43,411 bases of DNA from NCBI GenBank assembly GCA_021808665.1, contig JAKBBA010000029.1, positions 1-43,411 on the forward strand. Reading direction: 5' to 3'. The stretch comes from Actinomycetes bacterium. Its GTDB lineage: Bacteria; Actinomycetota; Acidimicrobiia; Acidimicrobiales; Palsa-688. Made by a program: the position numbers and the translations under genes. Shown piece by piece: positions 35,154-43,411 of the stretch (the stretch's first letter is position 1; every line of letters starts with the position of its first letter). The notes beneath the pieces are model-generated. The model saw only the letters and a program-made list of their open reading frames with translations. It was not told the DNA's origin and did no database searches.

Positions 35154-36317
35154 TCAAGAGTTGTACTGAGACTCTAACATGGCAACGTCACTGACAAGGT
35201 TACCGAGAGCCAGGTTGACGTCGTCTAGGTGGTACCCCCAGGTAGGCCCGAGTGAGGCCTTTACAAGAGGCCTGGTGTCTCCGGGGATGCCCGTCGGAGT
35301 CACCTGGAGCCACGTCGCCCCGTCAGCGGTCTTGCACTCGGCTGTATAAAGGTCCGGGTAGGTGACCCATGGAACCGCCCCGCTACCACGGAAGTAGGGC
35401 GACAGCAGGCCTGAGGTCCCGCCGACATCTGCTGGGTTGACACAAGCCACCTGTTGACCGGTAGAAGTCGTCTGCAATGACATGAGGCTCACCCCGCTGC
35501 CCGGCCTGCCGAACAGCGAATCCGGCGGCGGTTGGGAACCGAACGTCGAGTAGGCGATTGCGCAGCCCGGGACTTTTAGCGAGGTGCACAGGGGAATGTG
35601 CTTGAAGGTGGCTCCCACGACAGACCCGGTTGGAACCTGCAGGTTGCCGCCAGCGAGTATGGCGACGACTACACGCTTTAGGAGGGCAGGATTGTCGTCG
35701 ACTTGCCCAGACAGGAGTCGGATCAGCATCGCAGCCCCCTGGGAGTGACCTATGAAGATGATCGGCCGACCGTCATTGTCGTGGCTGAGGTAGTAGCTCC
35801 AGTCGGCAAGCAGGCTTTGGTATGCCACATCCAGACCGGAGACGCCAGCGGTGAAGAGCCCGGCGACTGTCACCTGACGGTACATAGGTGCCCATACCCG
35901 ACACACCGAGGAGAAGCGGGAGGCCTGTTGCTCGGCTGCGCTGATCTCGGCGGGCTGGACTGTCAGGTTGGCGTTGTCTCCGCTCTCGGTGCTGACTGTC
36001 GGATAGACGTAGAAGCAGTCGAATGGAGAGTTTCCAGCGGGGCCGGCTTTTACCTGTGACGTGGTCCCGCTCGCCGTGACCGATTCGGCTTCCAGATTCG
36101 CAGTGCACGGGTCTGGGGTCGCTCCCGGCTGGCAAAGCCAGACCGGCTCTCCAGTAATTGTCTCCCCTTCTGCCGGCGAGTTTGTCTGCGTAGATAGCGT
36201 GGTGGAAGGGGAGGCGTGGGGCAGGCTCGGCGATGACGACTTAGCAGGAGACGACCCACACGATGCGAGAATGAGAGCCAGCAGGACTAATAGAGCCATC
36301 GAGATGCGAATGCGCAT
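35154..36317 (-). CDS. DUF3089-family alpha/beta-hydrolase lipoprotein
   Basis: A 387-residue secreted lipoprotein: signal peptide ending in lipobox L-A-S-C with Cys20, then a Ser/Thr/Pro linker. The body matches the DUF3089 lysophospholipase-like family: DCFYVYPTVSTESGDN, the RVWAPMYRQVTVAGL segment, nucleophile motif GHSQGAAML (Ser-Gln), then FKHIPLCTS and CAIAYSTFG. It probably hydrolyses lipid or ester substrates at the cell surface. It ends 25 nt before the dehalogenase start, so both could be one transcript. The substrate is unknown. Confidence 0.82.
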   Translation of the reverse strand: MRIRISMALLVLLALILASCGSSPAKSSSPSLPHASPSTTLSTQTNSPAEGETITGEPVWLCQPGATPDPCTANLEAESVTASGTTSQVKAGPAGNSPFDCFYVYPTVSTESGDNANLTVQPAEISAAEQQASRFSSVCRVWAPMYRQVTVAGLFTAGVSGLDVAYQSLLADWSYYLSHDNDGRPIIFIGHSQGAAMLIRLLSGQVDDNPALLKRVVVAILAGGNLQVPTGSVVGATFKHIPLCTSLKVPGCAIAYSTFGSQPPPDSLFGRPGSGVSLMSLQTTSTGQQVACVNPADVGGTSGLLSPYFRGSGAVPWVTYPDLYTAECKTADGATWLQVTPTGIPGDTRPLVKASLGPTWGYHLDDVNLALGNLVSDVAMLESQYNS

Positions 36318-36357
36318 ACCTTGAAGCTACCAATCCCCAGCGAACTGCGACGGATCC

Positions 36358-36392
36358 GGGGCGGCGTTGTCCATCGACGCTGCCGCCGCCCC
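36358..36392 (-). terminator. Hairpin downstream of the M20 peptidase gene
   Basis: GGGGCGGCG (36358-36366) pairs perfectly with CGCCGCCCC (36384-36392) around a 17-nt loop. It lies 16 nt past the peptidase stop (minus strand) and ahead of the lipoprotein gene, so it can separate the two transcripts. No T-run follows. Confidence 0.5.
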
Positions 36393-36408
36393 GCTGGTGC
36401 TGCAAGGG

Positions 36409-37827
36409 CTAGTCGGACGGAGGGATGCCACCGCCTTTGGCCATCTCTGCGCGGGCTTCGAGCAAGTGGGCTACCGAAAGCGTGACCGACTCGGCTGTGG
36501 GAATGTGAAGGCTCTCGTCGATGCTATGGGCGTTGGATCCTGGTCCGAGCACTCCGGTGGCCACGACTTGGACCCCCGGAAAGCGCTTTCCCAGCGTGGC
36601 CAGGAAAGGTATTGTCCCGCCTTCGCTCGTCCAGCCTGCCTTGCGCCCGAACGACGCTGTCGATGCTTTGTCCAACGCCTCAAGTAGCCAAGGTGCGAGC
36701 CGAGGACACGACCAACCGGAGGCCGGAGGGTGCGCTGTTACGGTTACTTTCGCGCCGGACGGTGGGTCTTGTTTCAAGACATCGACGATTGAGGCGGTTG
36801 CCGTCACAGCATCCACAGACGGCGGCAGGCGGAACGAGAGATTGGCTGTCGTGCCAGCATGGACCACGTTCCCGCCTTCGCTCACAGAAGGCATGCCGTC
36901 GATACCGATGACCGACATCGCCGGCCTCCACGCTTGTCTCAACAGGCGCTCCGCAGGGCCGTCGCCGGCGAGCTCGACGCCTTCCAAGACGGGAAGCTGA
37001 CCTGCGACGACATCGCCAAGTTCACTAGCGAGGTCTTCGAGCCTACGAACCTGATCTGCGGGGGGTTGCGCCGAGAGCGCAGGTAGGAGCACTTCGCCTG
37101 TATAGGGATCCTCCATGCGGTTGAGAAGCTGGCGAAGCACACGAAAAGGAGAAGGCACGACGCCGGACGCCGTTCCCGAGTGAACTCCCCGCTCGAGAAC
37201 CCTTATGTCGACCGTGACCACTGCATTGCCTCGCAGCGATTGGGTCAGCCACAGCCGGTCAAAGGTTGGCGCCCCCGAGTCAAGGCAGACGAGCAGGTCC
37301 GTTCCCTCTAGTCTTTCGGTCAGCGCATCGAGGTGTGCTTCTAAATCGGGGCTAGCGCTTTCTTCGCTTCCCTCTATCAAGACGACGCAGCGGGGATGAC
37401 GCAGCCCCGCTCTTTCAACTGACTCGACGGCTAGAAGCGCAGCGAAAAGTGAGTAGCCGTCGTCTGCGGAGCCTCTTCCGTAGAGCCTCTCACTGCGAAC
37501 TATCGGGCGGAATGGGTCCAGCCCAGGACTCCAGTTCCCCAAAGGCGGCTGCTTGTCGAAGTGACCGTACAGCATCACAGTTCCGCTCGCTTCGGGATCG
37601 GTCGCGGGAATTTCGCAGACGAGCACCGGGGTGCGGCCTTCGAGGCGGTGGATGTCTACCTGGATGCCCGGAATGGGACGGTTCTTCGCCCAGTCGGCCA
37701 GGAGTTCCACGGCCCGATCAAGCTGGCCTGCGGTAGCCCACTCGGGATCGTAGGCGGGTGATAAACAGGGTATTTCCAAGTAGCGAGCCAAGACGTCTAA
37801 CGCCTCGTCGGCAAATGTGGCTTTCAT
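36409..37827 (-). CDS. M20-family metallopeptidase (dipeptidase/deacylase-like)
   Basis: A 472-residue binuclear zinc hydrolase. Metal ligands are visible in the standard order: H in VMLYGHFDKQP, D in LYGRGSADDGYS, E-E in EGSEESAS, D in LLVCLDSG, and a late H in GSNAHSIDES. A dimerisation domain lies between (RGVHSGTASG). Family members cleave dipeptides, N-acyl amino acids or related amides. The frame opens at 37929, but that overlaps the upstream gene; the Met at 37827 gives a normal N-terminus (TFADEALDVLARYLEIPCLSP). It lies 40 nt after the LarA-like gene stop and may be in its operon, though its role in sugar-acid use is unclear. Confidence 0.87.
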   Translation of the reverse strand: MKATFADEALDVLARYLEIPCLSPAYDPEWATAGQLDRAVELLADWAKNRPIPGIQVDIHRLEGRTPVLVCEIPATDPEASGTVMLYGHFDKQPPLGNWSPGLDPFRPIVRSERLYGRGSADDGYSLFAALLAVESVERAGLRHPRCVVLIEGSEESASPDLEAHLDALTERLEGTDLLVCLDSGAPTFDRLWLTQSLRGNAVVTVDIRVLERGVHSGTASGVVPSPFRVLRQLLNRMEDPYTGEVLLPALSAQPPADQVRRLEDLASELGDVVAGQLPVLEGVELAGDGPAERLLRQAWRPAMSVIGIDGMPSVSEGGNVVHAGTTANLSFRLPPSVDAVTATASIVDVLKQDPPSGAKVTVTAHPPASGWSCPRLAPWLLEALDKASTASFGRKAGWTSEGGTIPFLATLGKRFPGVQVVATGVLGPGSNAHSIDESLHIPTAESVTLSVAHLLEARAEMAKGGGIPPSD

Positions 37828-37867
37828 CGAAGTCGTAGGCGGCACCTTTTCACTGTAATCGTGGCGA

Positions 37868-39151
37868 TCAGCGATGGGTCGCCTCCCTTGAGAGCCTGTA
37901 GAGTTGCTCGCCCGCACCACGAACGACAAGAGTCCCCTCCTCGTCCGCCCATGCTGCCAGGTCGATGCCCGCAGGGTCGAGGTAGTCGAGGTTGACCGAA
38001 CGGACGACTTCCTCGGGGATACCGGTAGCGAGCGTAACGGTCACGCGTGCCCGCTCCCCATCGAGATCACTGTAAGTTCCGACTCCTCGAAGGTGGGTGG
38101 AGTGAGCAAGATCCCCCCAGTGATATCCCTTGAACCGGTCCCACTGCTTGACGTAGAAGTCGCGACAGTGATAGCCGATCTCGGTGATAGCGGGATGGGT
38201 GACCGCCAACTCCGTCACGTGCGGCGCGTAAATAACTACGTTACCGCCGTCTGCTACTACCGGCTCGACTTTGTAGAAGCCTTTGGCGCCGGTCCACATG
38301 TCGTCATACTTGCCGGGGAGAATTGCCAGCACTTTACGTACAGGGGCGTCCAAGTATCGTATGTGCGTCTGGGCCGACACGTCCGCTGCGGCCCGCCAGG
38401 CTGCAGCGGGTTCACCGAAGGCCAAGGCGCTTAGGCTGTTGGACCATGAGCTGGTCACCACGCAGAAAGCCAAACGCTCGGAAGGGACCATCGAAGCTGC
38501 CTCGTCGATGAGGGCTCGGACCGGGGTGATCCCCCGAACTCCGATTATGTCAGCGCTTGTTATCAACGCACCCAGCCAGTGGGACACGTCGATGAGCTCC
38601 TGGCCGGAGACCCCGGGAAAGAGGTACTTGTTCCCCCCGGAGAAGCCGACGACTTCGTGAGGAAAGACAGGTCCGACGATGAGAGTGACGTCATGGTCGA
38701 CTACGGCCCGGTTGACCCTCACTGGCACGTCCTGGATAACGAGGCCGTTGGACAGCTCCGCCATCCTCATTGAGCTTATAGTGCCGAGGGTCACCAGGGA
38801 ACCAGGGTCCCACCAGGCGTGATCCACCACGCGCATCCCGGGAAAGGTTTCTTCCGGCCCGCCCAGACCGTACCCAAGGTGGCGGGCGTGGGCTTGAGCC
38901 CCCATCGCTGCATGAGTACCGAGAGCTACAAGGACCGTCAGCCTAGTAACCCTCGGCTGCAGGGCAGAGTGCACGGACCTGACCAGAAGGGGTAGTGGAC
39001 AACTTCGGGTCGCGTCGGGCACCAACATACAAACGCTTAGTCCGTCGAGGGGAAGGGCCGACAGCTGTTCGCATATGAACGCTTCCACTTCGTTGTCGGC
39101 CAGGAATCGTCCAGGGCCGCCGATGGTAGCCGCCCCGTCCGGCGAGCTCAT
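37868..39151 (-). CDS. LarA-type nickel-pincer 2-hydroxyacid racemase/epimerase homologue, possible D-mannonate/D-gluconate 2-epimerase
   Basis: A 427-residue protein of the lactate racemase LarA superfamily (DUF2088). Active-site residues are preserved: D46-A-T-R49, GTH with His80, PH with His165, F-S-G-G-N-K with Lys175 (the residue that tethers the nickel-pincer cofactor in LarA), and His191. The spacing His165-Lys175-His191 equals LarA His174-Lys184-His200. A later Lys in GAKGFYK matches the second catalytic lysine. Cofactor assembly would need LarB, LarC and LarE, which are not in the window. The gene is divergent from uxaC, and the superfamily includes a known D-gluconate 2-epimerase, so epimerisation of mannonate and gluconate is proposed; lactate or malate racemase function cannot be excluded. 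The start is the ATG at 39151. Confidence 0.82.
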   Translation of the reverse strand: MSSPDGAATIGGPGRFLADNEVEAFICEQLSALPLDGLSVCMLVPDATRSCPLPLLVRSVHSALQPRVTRLTVLVALGTHAAMGAQAHARHLGYGLGGPEETFPGMRVVDHAWWDPGSLVTLGTISSMRMAELSNGLVIQDVPVRVNRAVVDHDVTLIVGPVFPHEVVGFSGGNKYLFPGVSGQELIDVSHWLGALITSADIIGVRGITPVRALIDEAASMVPSERLAFCVVTSSWSNSLSALAFGEPAAAWRAAADVSAQTHIRYLDAPVRKVLAILPGKYDDMWTGAKGFYKVEPVVADGGNVVIYAPHVTELAVTHPAITEIGYHCRDFYVKQWDRFKGYHWGDLAHSTHLRGVGTYSDLDGERARVTVTLATGIPEEVVRSVNLDYLDPAGIDLAAWADEEGTLVVRGAGEQLYRLSREATHR

Positions 39152-39205
39152 TTCGATCCTCTCGTGGTCAACGTGTCTTGCACCCCCGTGCCAGACGGCG
39201 AGTAG

Positions 39206-39234
39206 TTGCGTCGAATGGTACTTCGGATGAGTAT
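39206..39234 (+). promoter_or_regulatory. Putative leaderless promoter of uxaC
   Basis: TTGCGT (39206-39211) and GAGTAT (39229-39234) are 17 nt apart and the uxaC ATG lies 7 nt after the -10 box; no Shine-Dalgarno sequence is seen, consistent with a leaderless message. It lies in the 90-nt gap shared with the divergent LarA-like gene; I see no obvious palindromic operator there. Confidence 0.35.
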
Positions 39235-39241
39235 ATGAGCG

Positions 39242-40663
39242 ATGCCTTCCTCGTCGTCTCGGCTGGAGCTGAACCCTGATCGCCTCCTACCGGGAGATCC
39301 CCAGCAACGGCGCATAGCCCGTCGACTCTACGAGGCGGTCGAGGACCTGCCGGTGATCTCACCGCATGGCCATGTCGACCCCCGCCTCCTCGCCGGCGAC
39401 GTCGCCTTCAGGGACCCGGCGACCCTTCTACTATCCCCCGATCACTACGTTACTCGCCTCCTTCATGCAGACGGTGCGGACCTCCACGAGCTCGGGGTAG
39501 GCTGCCAATCGCTTTCCGAGTTCGAAGCCAGACGGGCGTGGAGACACCTCTGCGAGCGCTGGGAAGTCTTCGCTGGGACACCTGTGCGGTTCTGGTTCGA
39601 GGCTGAGCTGGTGGAGATATTCGGAGTCACGCTGCGACCCTCGGCACAGACAGCCGACGCCATATTCGACCAGGTAGCCGGCCGCCTCGACCAGGACGCC
39701 TACAAGCCAAGGGCGCTCTACGACCGTTTCAAGATCGAAGTGCTCACAACGACCTTCGACCCCTGCGACGACCTTTCGGCGTACGAATCGCTTCTAGACG
39801 ACCCCAGCTGGACAGGGCGGACTATCCCAGCGTTTCGCCCGGACCGCTACCTCGAACTCGACCGGCCCGACTGGCCGAAACTGGTTGACCGACTCGGGGA
39901 GACTGCCGGCTTGGACACCGGGGATTACCAAGGCTTCCTTGCGGCACTCCGGGAGCGCAGGCGCTTCTTCATCGACCATGGCGCCACGTCGGCTGACCAC
40001 AGCCACCTCGACGCGCGGACCGATCCGCTCGAACCTGCGGAAGCGGAGAGAATCTACCGGGCTGCTCTGACTGACGGCGTCAACGGAGACGAAGCGACCG
40101 CCTTCCGCAGACACATGATGATGGAAATGGCACGGATGTCGTGCGAGGACGGGCTCGTGATGACGCTTCACCCCGGGATCAGACGTAACCACCATCGGCC
40201 GACCCAGGCTGTATTCGGCCCTGATGCCGGCTGCGACATCCCGGTTAGGGTGGAGTTCACGGAGGCTCTGCGCCCGCTGCTAGAGCGTTACGGCACCTCC
40301 GCGGGCTTCCATCTGGTGGTCTTCACCGTGGACGAGACCGCCTGGTCGCGGGAACTGGCTCCCCTGGCCGGCTTCTACCCGTCGGTGTACGTAGGAGCGC
40401 CGTGGTGGTTCCTAGACGCTCCCGACGCCATCCGGCGCTTCCGGTCTGCTGTAACAGAAACAGTTGGTTTCTCCAGAACTTCCGGGTTCGTCGACGACAC
40501 CCGCGCCTTCTGCTCCATACCAGCACGCCATGACATGGCGAGACGCGTCGATGCCGGCGTGCTTGCCGGCTACGTTACGGAGCACCGACTTAGCGAGGAC
40601 GAGGCGGCGGAGATCGCCGTCGACATGGTGACGATGCAGCCCAGACGGGTGTTCAAGCTTTGA
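39242..40663 (+). CDS. uxaC: Uronate (glucuronate) isomerase
   Basis: A 473-residue member of the amidohydrolase-superfamily UxaC family that isomerises D-glucuronate to D-fructuronate and D-galacturonate to D-tagaturonate. Diagnostic sequences are the metal-binding H-x-H at 42-44 in SPHGHVDPRLL, DHGATSADHSHLDA, MTLHPGIRRNHH, GAPWWFLDAPDAIRRFR, and VDDTRAFCSIPARHDMARR. The length equals the family norm. It leads the plus-strand run uxaC, reductase, sugar kinase. It is divergent from the LarA-like gene, 90 nt apart. Confidence 0.94.
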   Translation: MPSSSSRLELNPDRLLPGDPQQRRIARRLYEAVEDLPVISPHGHVDPRLLAGDVAFRDPATLLLSPDHYVTRLLHADGADLHELGVGCQSLSEFEARRAWRHLCERWEVFAGTPVRFWFEAELVEIFGVTLRPSAQTADAIFDQVAGRLDQDAYKPRALYDRFKIEVLTTTFDPCDDLSAYESLLDDPSWTGRTIPAFRPDRYLELDRPDWPKLVDRLGETAGLDTGDYQGFLAALRERRRFFIDHGATSADHSHLDARTDPLEPAEAERIYRAALTDGVNGDEATAFRRHMMMEMARMSCEDGLVMTLHPGIRRNHHRPTQAVFGPDAGCDIPVRVEFTEALRPLLERYGTSAGFHLVVFTVDETAWSRELAPLAGFYPSVYVGAPWWFLDAPDAIRRFRSAVTETVGFSRTSGFVDDTRAFCSIPARHDMARRVDAGVLAGYVTEHRLSEDEAAEIAVDMVTMQPRRVFKL

Positions 40664-40682
40664 CAGGTTCGCAGGCCTCGAT

Positions 40683-42074
40683 GTGATTCCTCGACGGCTT
40701 TCGCGGGCTGCAGGCATGGGCCGACCTGCAGGCCCTGTACGACTTGTGCATCTCGGGTTGGGAAACTTCTTCCGATCCCACCAGGCTTGGTACACGGACA
40801 AAGCTAGCGACGCAGAAGAGTGGGGTTACGCTGCGTTTTCGGGACGCTCCACCGGGATAGCACGAATACTCGAAGACCAAGGAGGTCTCTACACGCTCGC
40901 CGTTCGATCACCCTACGAAGACCGGTTGGAGTTGGTCAACTCTATCAGCGAGGCGCACAGTGCCCGAGATCATCAAGCTTGGCTCGCCTCCCTGTCGTCA
41001 CAGCTGGTAACCGCCGTAACGATAACGATTACCGAAGCCGGCTACTGCACAAGTGGGACAGGCGGTCTCGACTTGTCTCGAGCTGACATCGCCAGTGACA
41101 TCGACCGGCTAAGGAGAGACGTGACCGAGCCGGTCATCACAGCGCCAGCGCGGCTGCTGGCCGGCTTGGCGGCTCGACACCGGGCGGACGCCGGGCCGGT
41201 CACCCTGATCCCCTGCGACAACCTAGCCAGCAACGGCGCTCTGACCTCCCGGATCCTCCAGAAGCTCACCGAAGCTGCCGACCCATCTCTTTCGCAGTGG
41301 ATAGCCGAGTCGGTGAATGTCGCCTCGACCGTAGTCGACCGTATCACCCCGAGGACAACCGTCGAGGACCTGGACGCCGTAAGCTTCAGGGCCGGGTACC
41401 GGGATGGAGCTGTCGTAGTCGCAGAACCTTTCAGCGAGTGGGTCCTCGCAGGAAGCTTCCCGTCCGGTCGGCCAAGGTGGGAGGACGCGGGCGCCCTCTT
41501 CGTCGACGATGTCACTGGCTTCGAGCACCGTAAGCTCTGGCTGCTCAACGGAGCCCATTCACTACTTGCTTACGCCGGGTCTATCAAAGGTCACCAAACC
41601 GTACCGCAAGCTATTGCAGATGACACGTGCCTGTCCTGGGTGCGCCAGTGGTGGCAAGAAGCCAAAAGCCACCTACCGCAATCCACTGTCGAACTGGACG
41701 CTTACAGCGACGCTCTGCTCGAACGCTTTGCTAACACGAAGATCGGCGACCGGCTGGAGCGGATAGCCGAGGATGGCTCACAAAAGATACCTGTCCGAGT
41801 GCTGCCGGTGCTTCGAGCCGAGCGATCCGCCGGCCGCGTGGCAACTGGGGCTACCCGAATTCTCGCAGCATGGATCTGCCATCTACGAGGACGAGGAGCA
41901 CCCATTCATGACGTCGAAGCCCCCAAAATGATCGCCTTGACCCAAGGTTCTCTGCAGCGTGCCGTTCGGAACGTCTTGTTCTTCCTCGACCCGGAGGTCA
42001 CCTCAGACACCGAAGTAGTAGCCACCATAATCGAACAGTGCACAGAGGTTTCCGGACTTGCCCGCCGACCCTGA
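40683..42074 (+). CDS. Mannitol-dehydrogenase-family oxidoreductase, fructuronate reductase-like (UxuB)
   Basis: A 463-residue NAD(P)-dependent polyol/uronate reductase. The N-terminal nucleotide-binding domain shows VHLGLGNFFRSHQAWY, and the C-terminal domain carries the family catalytic motif K-x-x-x-x-N-x-x-H as Lys284, Asn289 and His292 in KLWLLNGAHSLLAYAG. In the UxuB role it reduces D-fructuronate to D-mannonate; tagaturonate reductase or mannitol/arabinitol dehydrogenase are alternatives. The start is a GTG at 40683, 20 nt after the uxaC stop; a Met 11 codons later (40716) is possible. The gene sits between the isomerase and the gluconokinase-like kinase. Confidence 0.88.
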   Translation: MIPRRLSRAAGMGRPAGPVRLVHLGLGNFFRSHQAWYTDKASDAEEWGYAAFSGRSTGIARILEDQGGLYTLAVRSPYEDRLELVNSISEAHSARDHQAWLASLSSQLVTAVTITITEAGYCTSGTGGLDLSRADIASDIDRLRRDVTEPVITAPARLLAGLAARHRADAGPVTLIPCDNLASNGALTSRILQKLTEAADPSLSQWIAESVNVASTVVDRITPRTTVEDLDAVSFRAGYRDGAVVVAEPFSEWVLAGSFPSGRPRWEDAGALFVDDVTGFEHRKLWLLNGAHSLLAYAGSIKGHQTVPQAIADDTCLSWVRQWWQEAKSHLPQSTVELDAYSDALLERFANTKIGDRLERIAEDGSQKIPVRVLPVLRAERSAGRVATGATRILAAWICHLRGRGAPIHDVEAPKMIALTQGSLQRAVRNVLFFLDPEVTSDTEVVATIIEQCTEVSGLARRP

Positions 42075-42090
42075 AACGACCACCGGCCGA

Positions 42091-43411
42091 GTGATAATAG
42101 GTCTCGACGTAGGCACAACTGGGGCCAAGGCGGTCGCTTTTGGCCTCGACGCAAACGCAAGGTCGGTGGCCGTCAGAGAGTACCCCCTCCTGCACCCCGC
42201 TCCCGACCAGGAAGTCCAAGATCCAGCGGTAATCCTCAGCTCTACTACCAGTGCGCTCGCCGAATGCATATCACGAGTCCGGGACGCGTCCGTCGTCGGA
42301 ATCTCGCTGAGCGCCGCCATGCACGGTCTCATGGCCCTCGACCGCGACCTACACCCCATCACGCCGCTACTCACATGGGCTGACGGGCGAGCCAGAGCGG
42401 AAGCCCTGGAATTTCGCCGTGACGGCCGGGCCGGCGACCTGCAGAGCTTGACTGGTACTCCGGTCCACCCGATGACCCCTTTGAGCAAGCTGCTTTGGTT
42501 CTCGAGGAACGACCCAGAAACCTGGGCCCAGGCACGATGGTGGCTGAGCTTGAAGGACTTTGTTCTGTTCGGACTCACGGGCACTCTCGCCACCGAACTG
42601 TCATCAGCTTCGGGAACCGGGCTCGTCGACGTCAAAACTAAGACTTGGAGTCAGCTAGCCCTCCAGGCATGCGGTCTCGGCGCCGAGGCCCTGCCGGACA
42701 TAGTTCCGACGACCTTCGTCGTGCCTCTAGCGGCGGATTTCGCAAGGAAAGTCGGCCTTCCCGCTGGCACCCCTGTCGTGGCAGGCGCCGCCGACGGTCC
42801 GCTCTCCAACCTTGGCACTGGAGCTATATTCCCCGGGGTGGCCGCCCTATCACTCGGTACCAGCGGAGCGGTCCGTATTGTCTGTGACGGACCCCGCACC
42901 GACCGGTCTGGGAATACCTTCTGCTACCCACTGGTCGAACCGTTGTGGGTTGTCGGCGCCGCAATCTCCAATGGAGCCGAAGCTGTTCGGTGGGCGGGCC
43001 GAACCCTGCTACCCGAAGTCGCTGCTGGCTCGAACCTCGACGACGTCACATTAGGCCTTGCAGCTAGCGTTCCTCCCGGTAGCGATGGCCTCGTGATGCT
43101 GCCTTTCTTGCTCCCCGAGCGCGCCCCTCTCTGGAACTCCGATCTCTTCGGGGCTGTTATCGGCTTGCGCCATCATCACGGCTCCGCCCACCTAATTCGC
43201 GCATGTCTCGAAGGTGTGTGCCTGCAGATGAAGGTACTCGTGAACCGCTTGGACGCCCTCCAGCCGCTGACCAGCGTGAGAGCCACCGGCGGCGCCTTCC
43301 GCTCTCCACTGTGGCGTCAGGTGATTGCCGCTGCCGTCAACCGGCCTTTATACGTCGTCGGCGAAGTAGAGGGCGCCGCCCTCGGGGCGGCCGTCCTCGG
43401 GCTCTTTGCTC
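42091..43411 (+). CDS. gntK: FGGY-family carbohydrate kinase, gluconokinase-like (3' partial)
   Basis: The frame runs off the window; 440 residues are visible of a usual ~490-510. ATP-binding and sugar motifs are present: GLDVGTTGAKAVAF at the N-terminus, AAMHGLMALD, LLTWADGRARAE, and LSLGTSGAVR. The HPMTPLSKLLW segment and the AADGPLSNLGTGA stretch resemble FGGY gluconokinases (Bacillus GntK type) rather than xylulokinases, so D-gluconate to 6-phosphogluconate is the best prediction; xylulokinase cannot be excluded. The GTG at 42091 lies 16 nt after the reductase stop, with an in-frame TTG at 42058 as an alternative. Probable third gene of the uronate operon. Confidence 0.82.
   Translation, partial: MIIGLDVGTTGAKAVAFGLDANARSVAVREYPLLHPAPDQEVQDPAVILSSTTSALAECISRVRDASVVGISLSAAMHGLMALDRDLHPITPLLTWADGRARAEALEFRRDGRAGDLQSLTGTPVHPMTPLSKLLWFSRNDPETWAQARWWLSLKDFVLFGLTGTLATELSSASGTGLVDVKTKTWSQLALQACGLGAEALPDIVPTTFVVPLAADFARKVGLPAGTPVVAGAADGPLSNLGTGAIFPGVAALSLGTSGAVRIVCDGPRTDRSGNTFCYPLVEPLWVVGAAISNGAEAVRWAGRTLLPEVAAGSNLDDVTLGLAASVPPGSDGLVMLPFLLPERAPLWNSDLFGAVIGLRHHHGSAHLIRACLEGVCLQMKVLVNRLDALQPLTSVRATGGAFRSPLWRQVIAAAVNRPLYVVGEVEGAALGAAVLGLFA

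Noticed and set aside
37828..37929. N-terminal extension of the M20 peptidase into the LarA-like gene
   Set aside because: It would overlap the LarA-like coding end by over 60 bases; the Met at 37827 begins a standard M20 N-terminus.

Overview
This is a GC-rich chromosomal segment of a free-living heterotrophic bacterium, most likely an actinomycete (Actinomycetota, perhaps an Acidimicrobiia-like lineage; the class is only a guess). Pointers are a RamB/ScfR-type regulator beside the glyoxylate-shunt genes, a sugar ABC importer with no ATPase of its own, an LCP-family wall protein with a LytR_C tail, frequent GTG starts, and several genes whose promoter -10 boxes lie only 6-8 nt before the start codon (leaderless style). 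I see no tRNA, rRNA, insertion sequence, prophage or CRISPR array. Genes are tightly packed; the only gap above 300 bases without a convincing gene is 20550-21066, which is rich in perfect inverted repeats.

Layout. 1-3163: tail of an iron-type ABC importer (permease, ATPase), then a polytopic membrane protein with two ExxE motifs and a tiny coupled membrane protein. 3215-8344: an HD-domain metalloenzyme, a secreted SGNH hydrolase, a ferritin-like diiron protein and a membrane-bound GGDEF/EAL protein. 8389-14970: a sugar-import operon (LacI regulator, lipoprotein binding protein, two permeases) divergent from an amylosucrase-type GH13 enzyme, with matching LacI-type operators on both sides. 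15000-19575: a RamB-like regulator divergent from aceB-aceA (malate synthase, isocitrate lyase), with a perfect 19-bp palindrome over the regulator's own promoter. 19602-25698: aldose 1-epimerase, the structured gap, an LCP wall-polymer transferase, two tandem DedA proteins and a MATE transporter. 25760-32240: HAD phosphatase, 8-oxoguanine-deaminase-like amidohydrolase, HDAC-like deacetylase, orphan PAS-GAF histidine kinase and an MFS transporter. 32245-36317: sulfatase overlapping an SRPBCC protein, haloalkane dehalogenase and a DUF3089 lipoprotein. 36409-43411: M20 peptidase, a LarA-type nickel-pincer racemase/epimerase homologue, uronate isomerase UxaC, a mannitol-dehydrogenase-family (fructuronate reductase-like) enzyme and a gluconokinase-like FGGY kinase cut by the window end.

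How the genes fit together. The most interesting proposal is the last block. The four sugar-acid genes form a chemically closed route: glucuronate to fructuronate (UxaC), to D-mannonate (reductase), to D-gluconate (C2 epimerisation by the LarA homologue), to 6-phosphogluconate (gluconokinase). This would bypass mannonate dehydratase, KDG kinase and KDPG aldolase and feed glucuronate straight into the pentose-phosphate/6-phosphogluconate pool. The route is inferred from gene content and visible active-site residues and has not been tested. The sugar importer plus amylosucrase block suggests sucrose or related glucosides are imported and converted inside the cell to alpha-glucan and fructose under a local LacI repressor.
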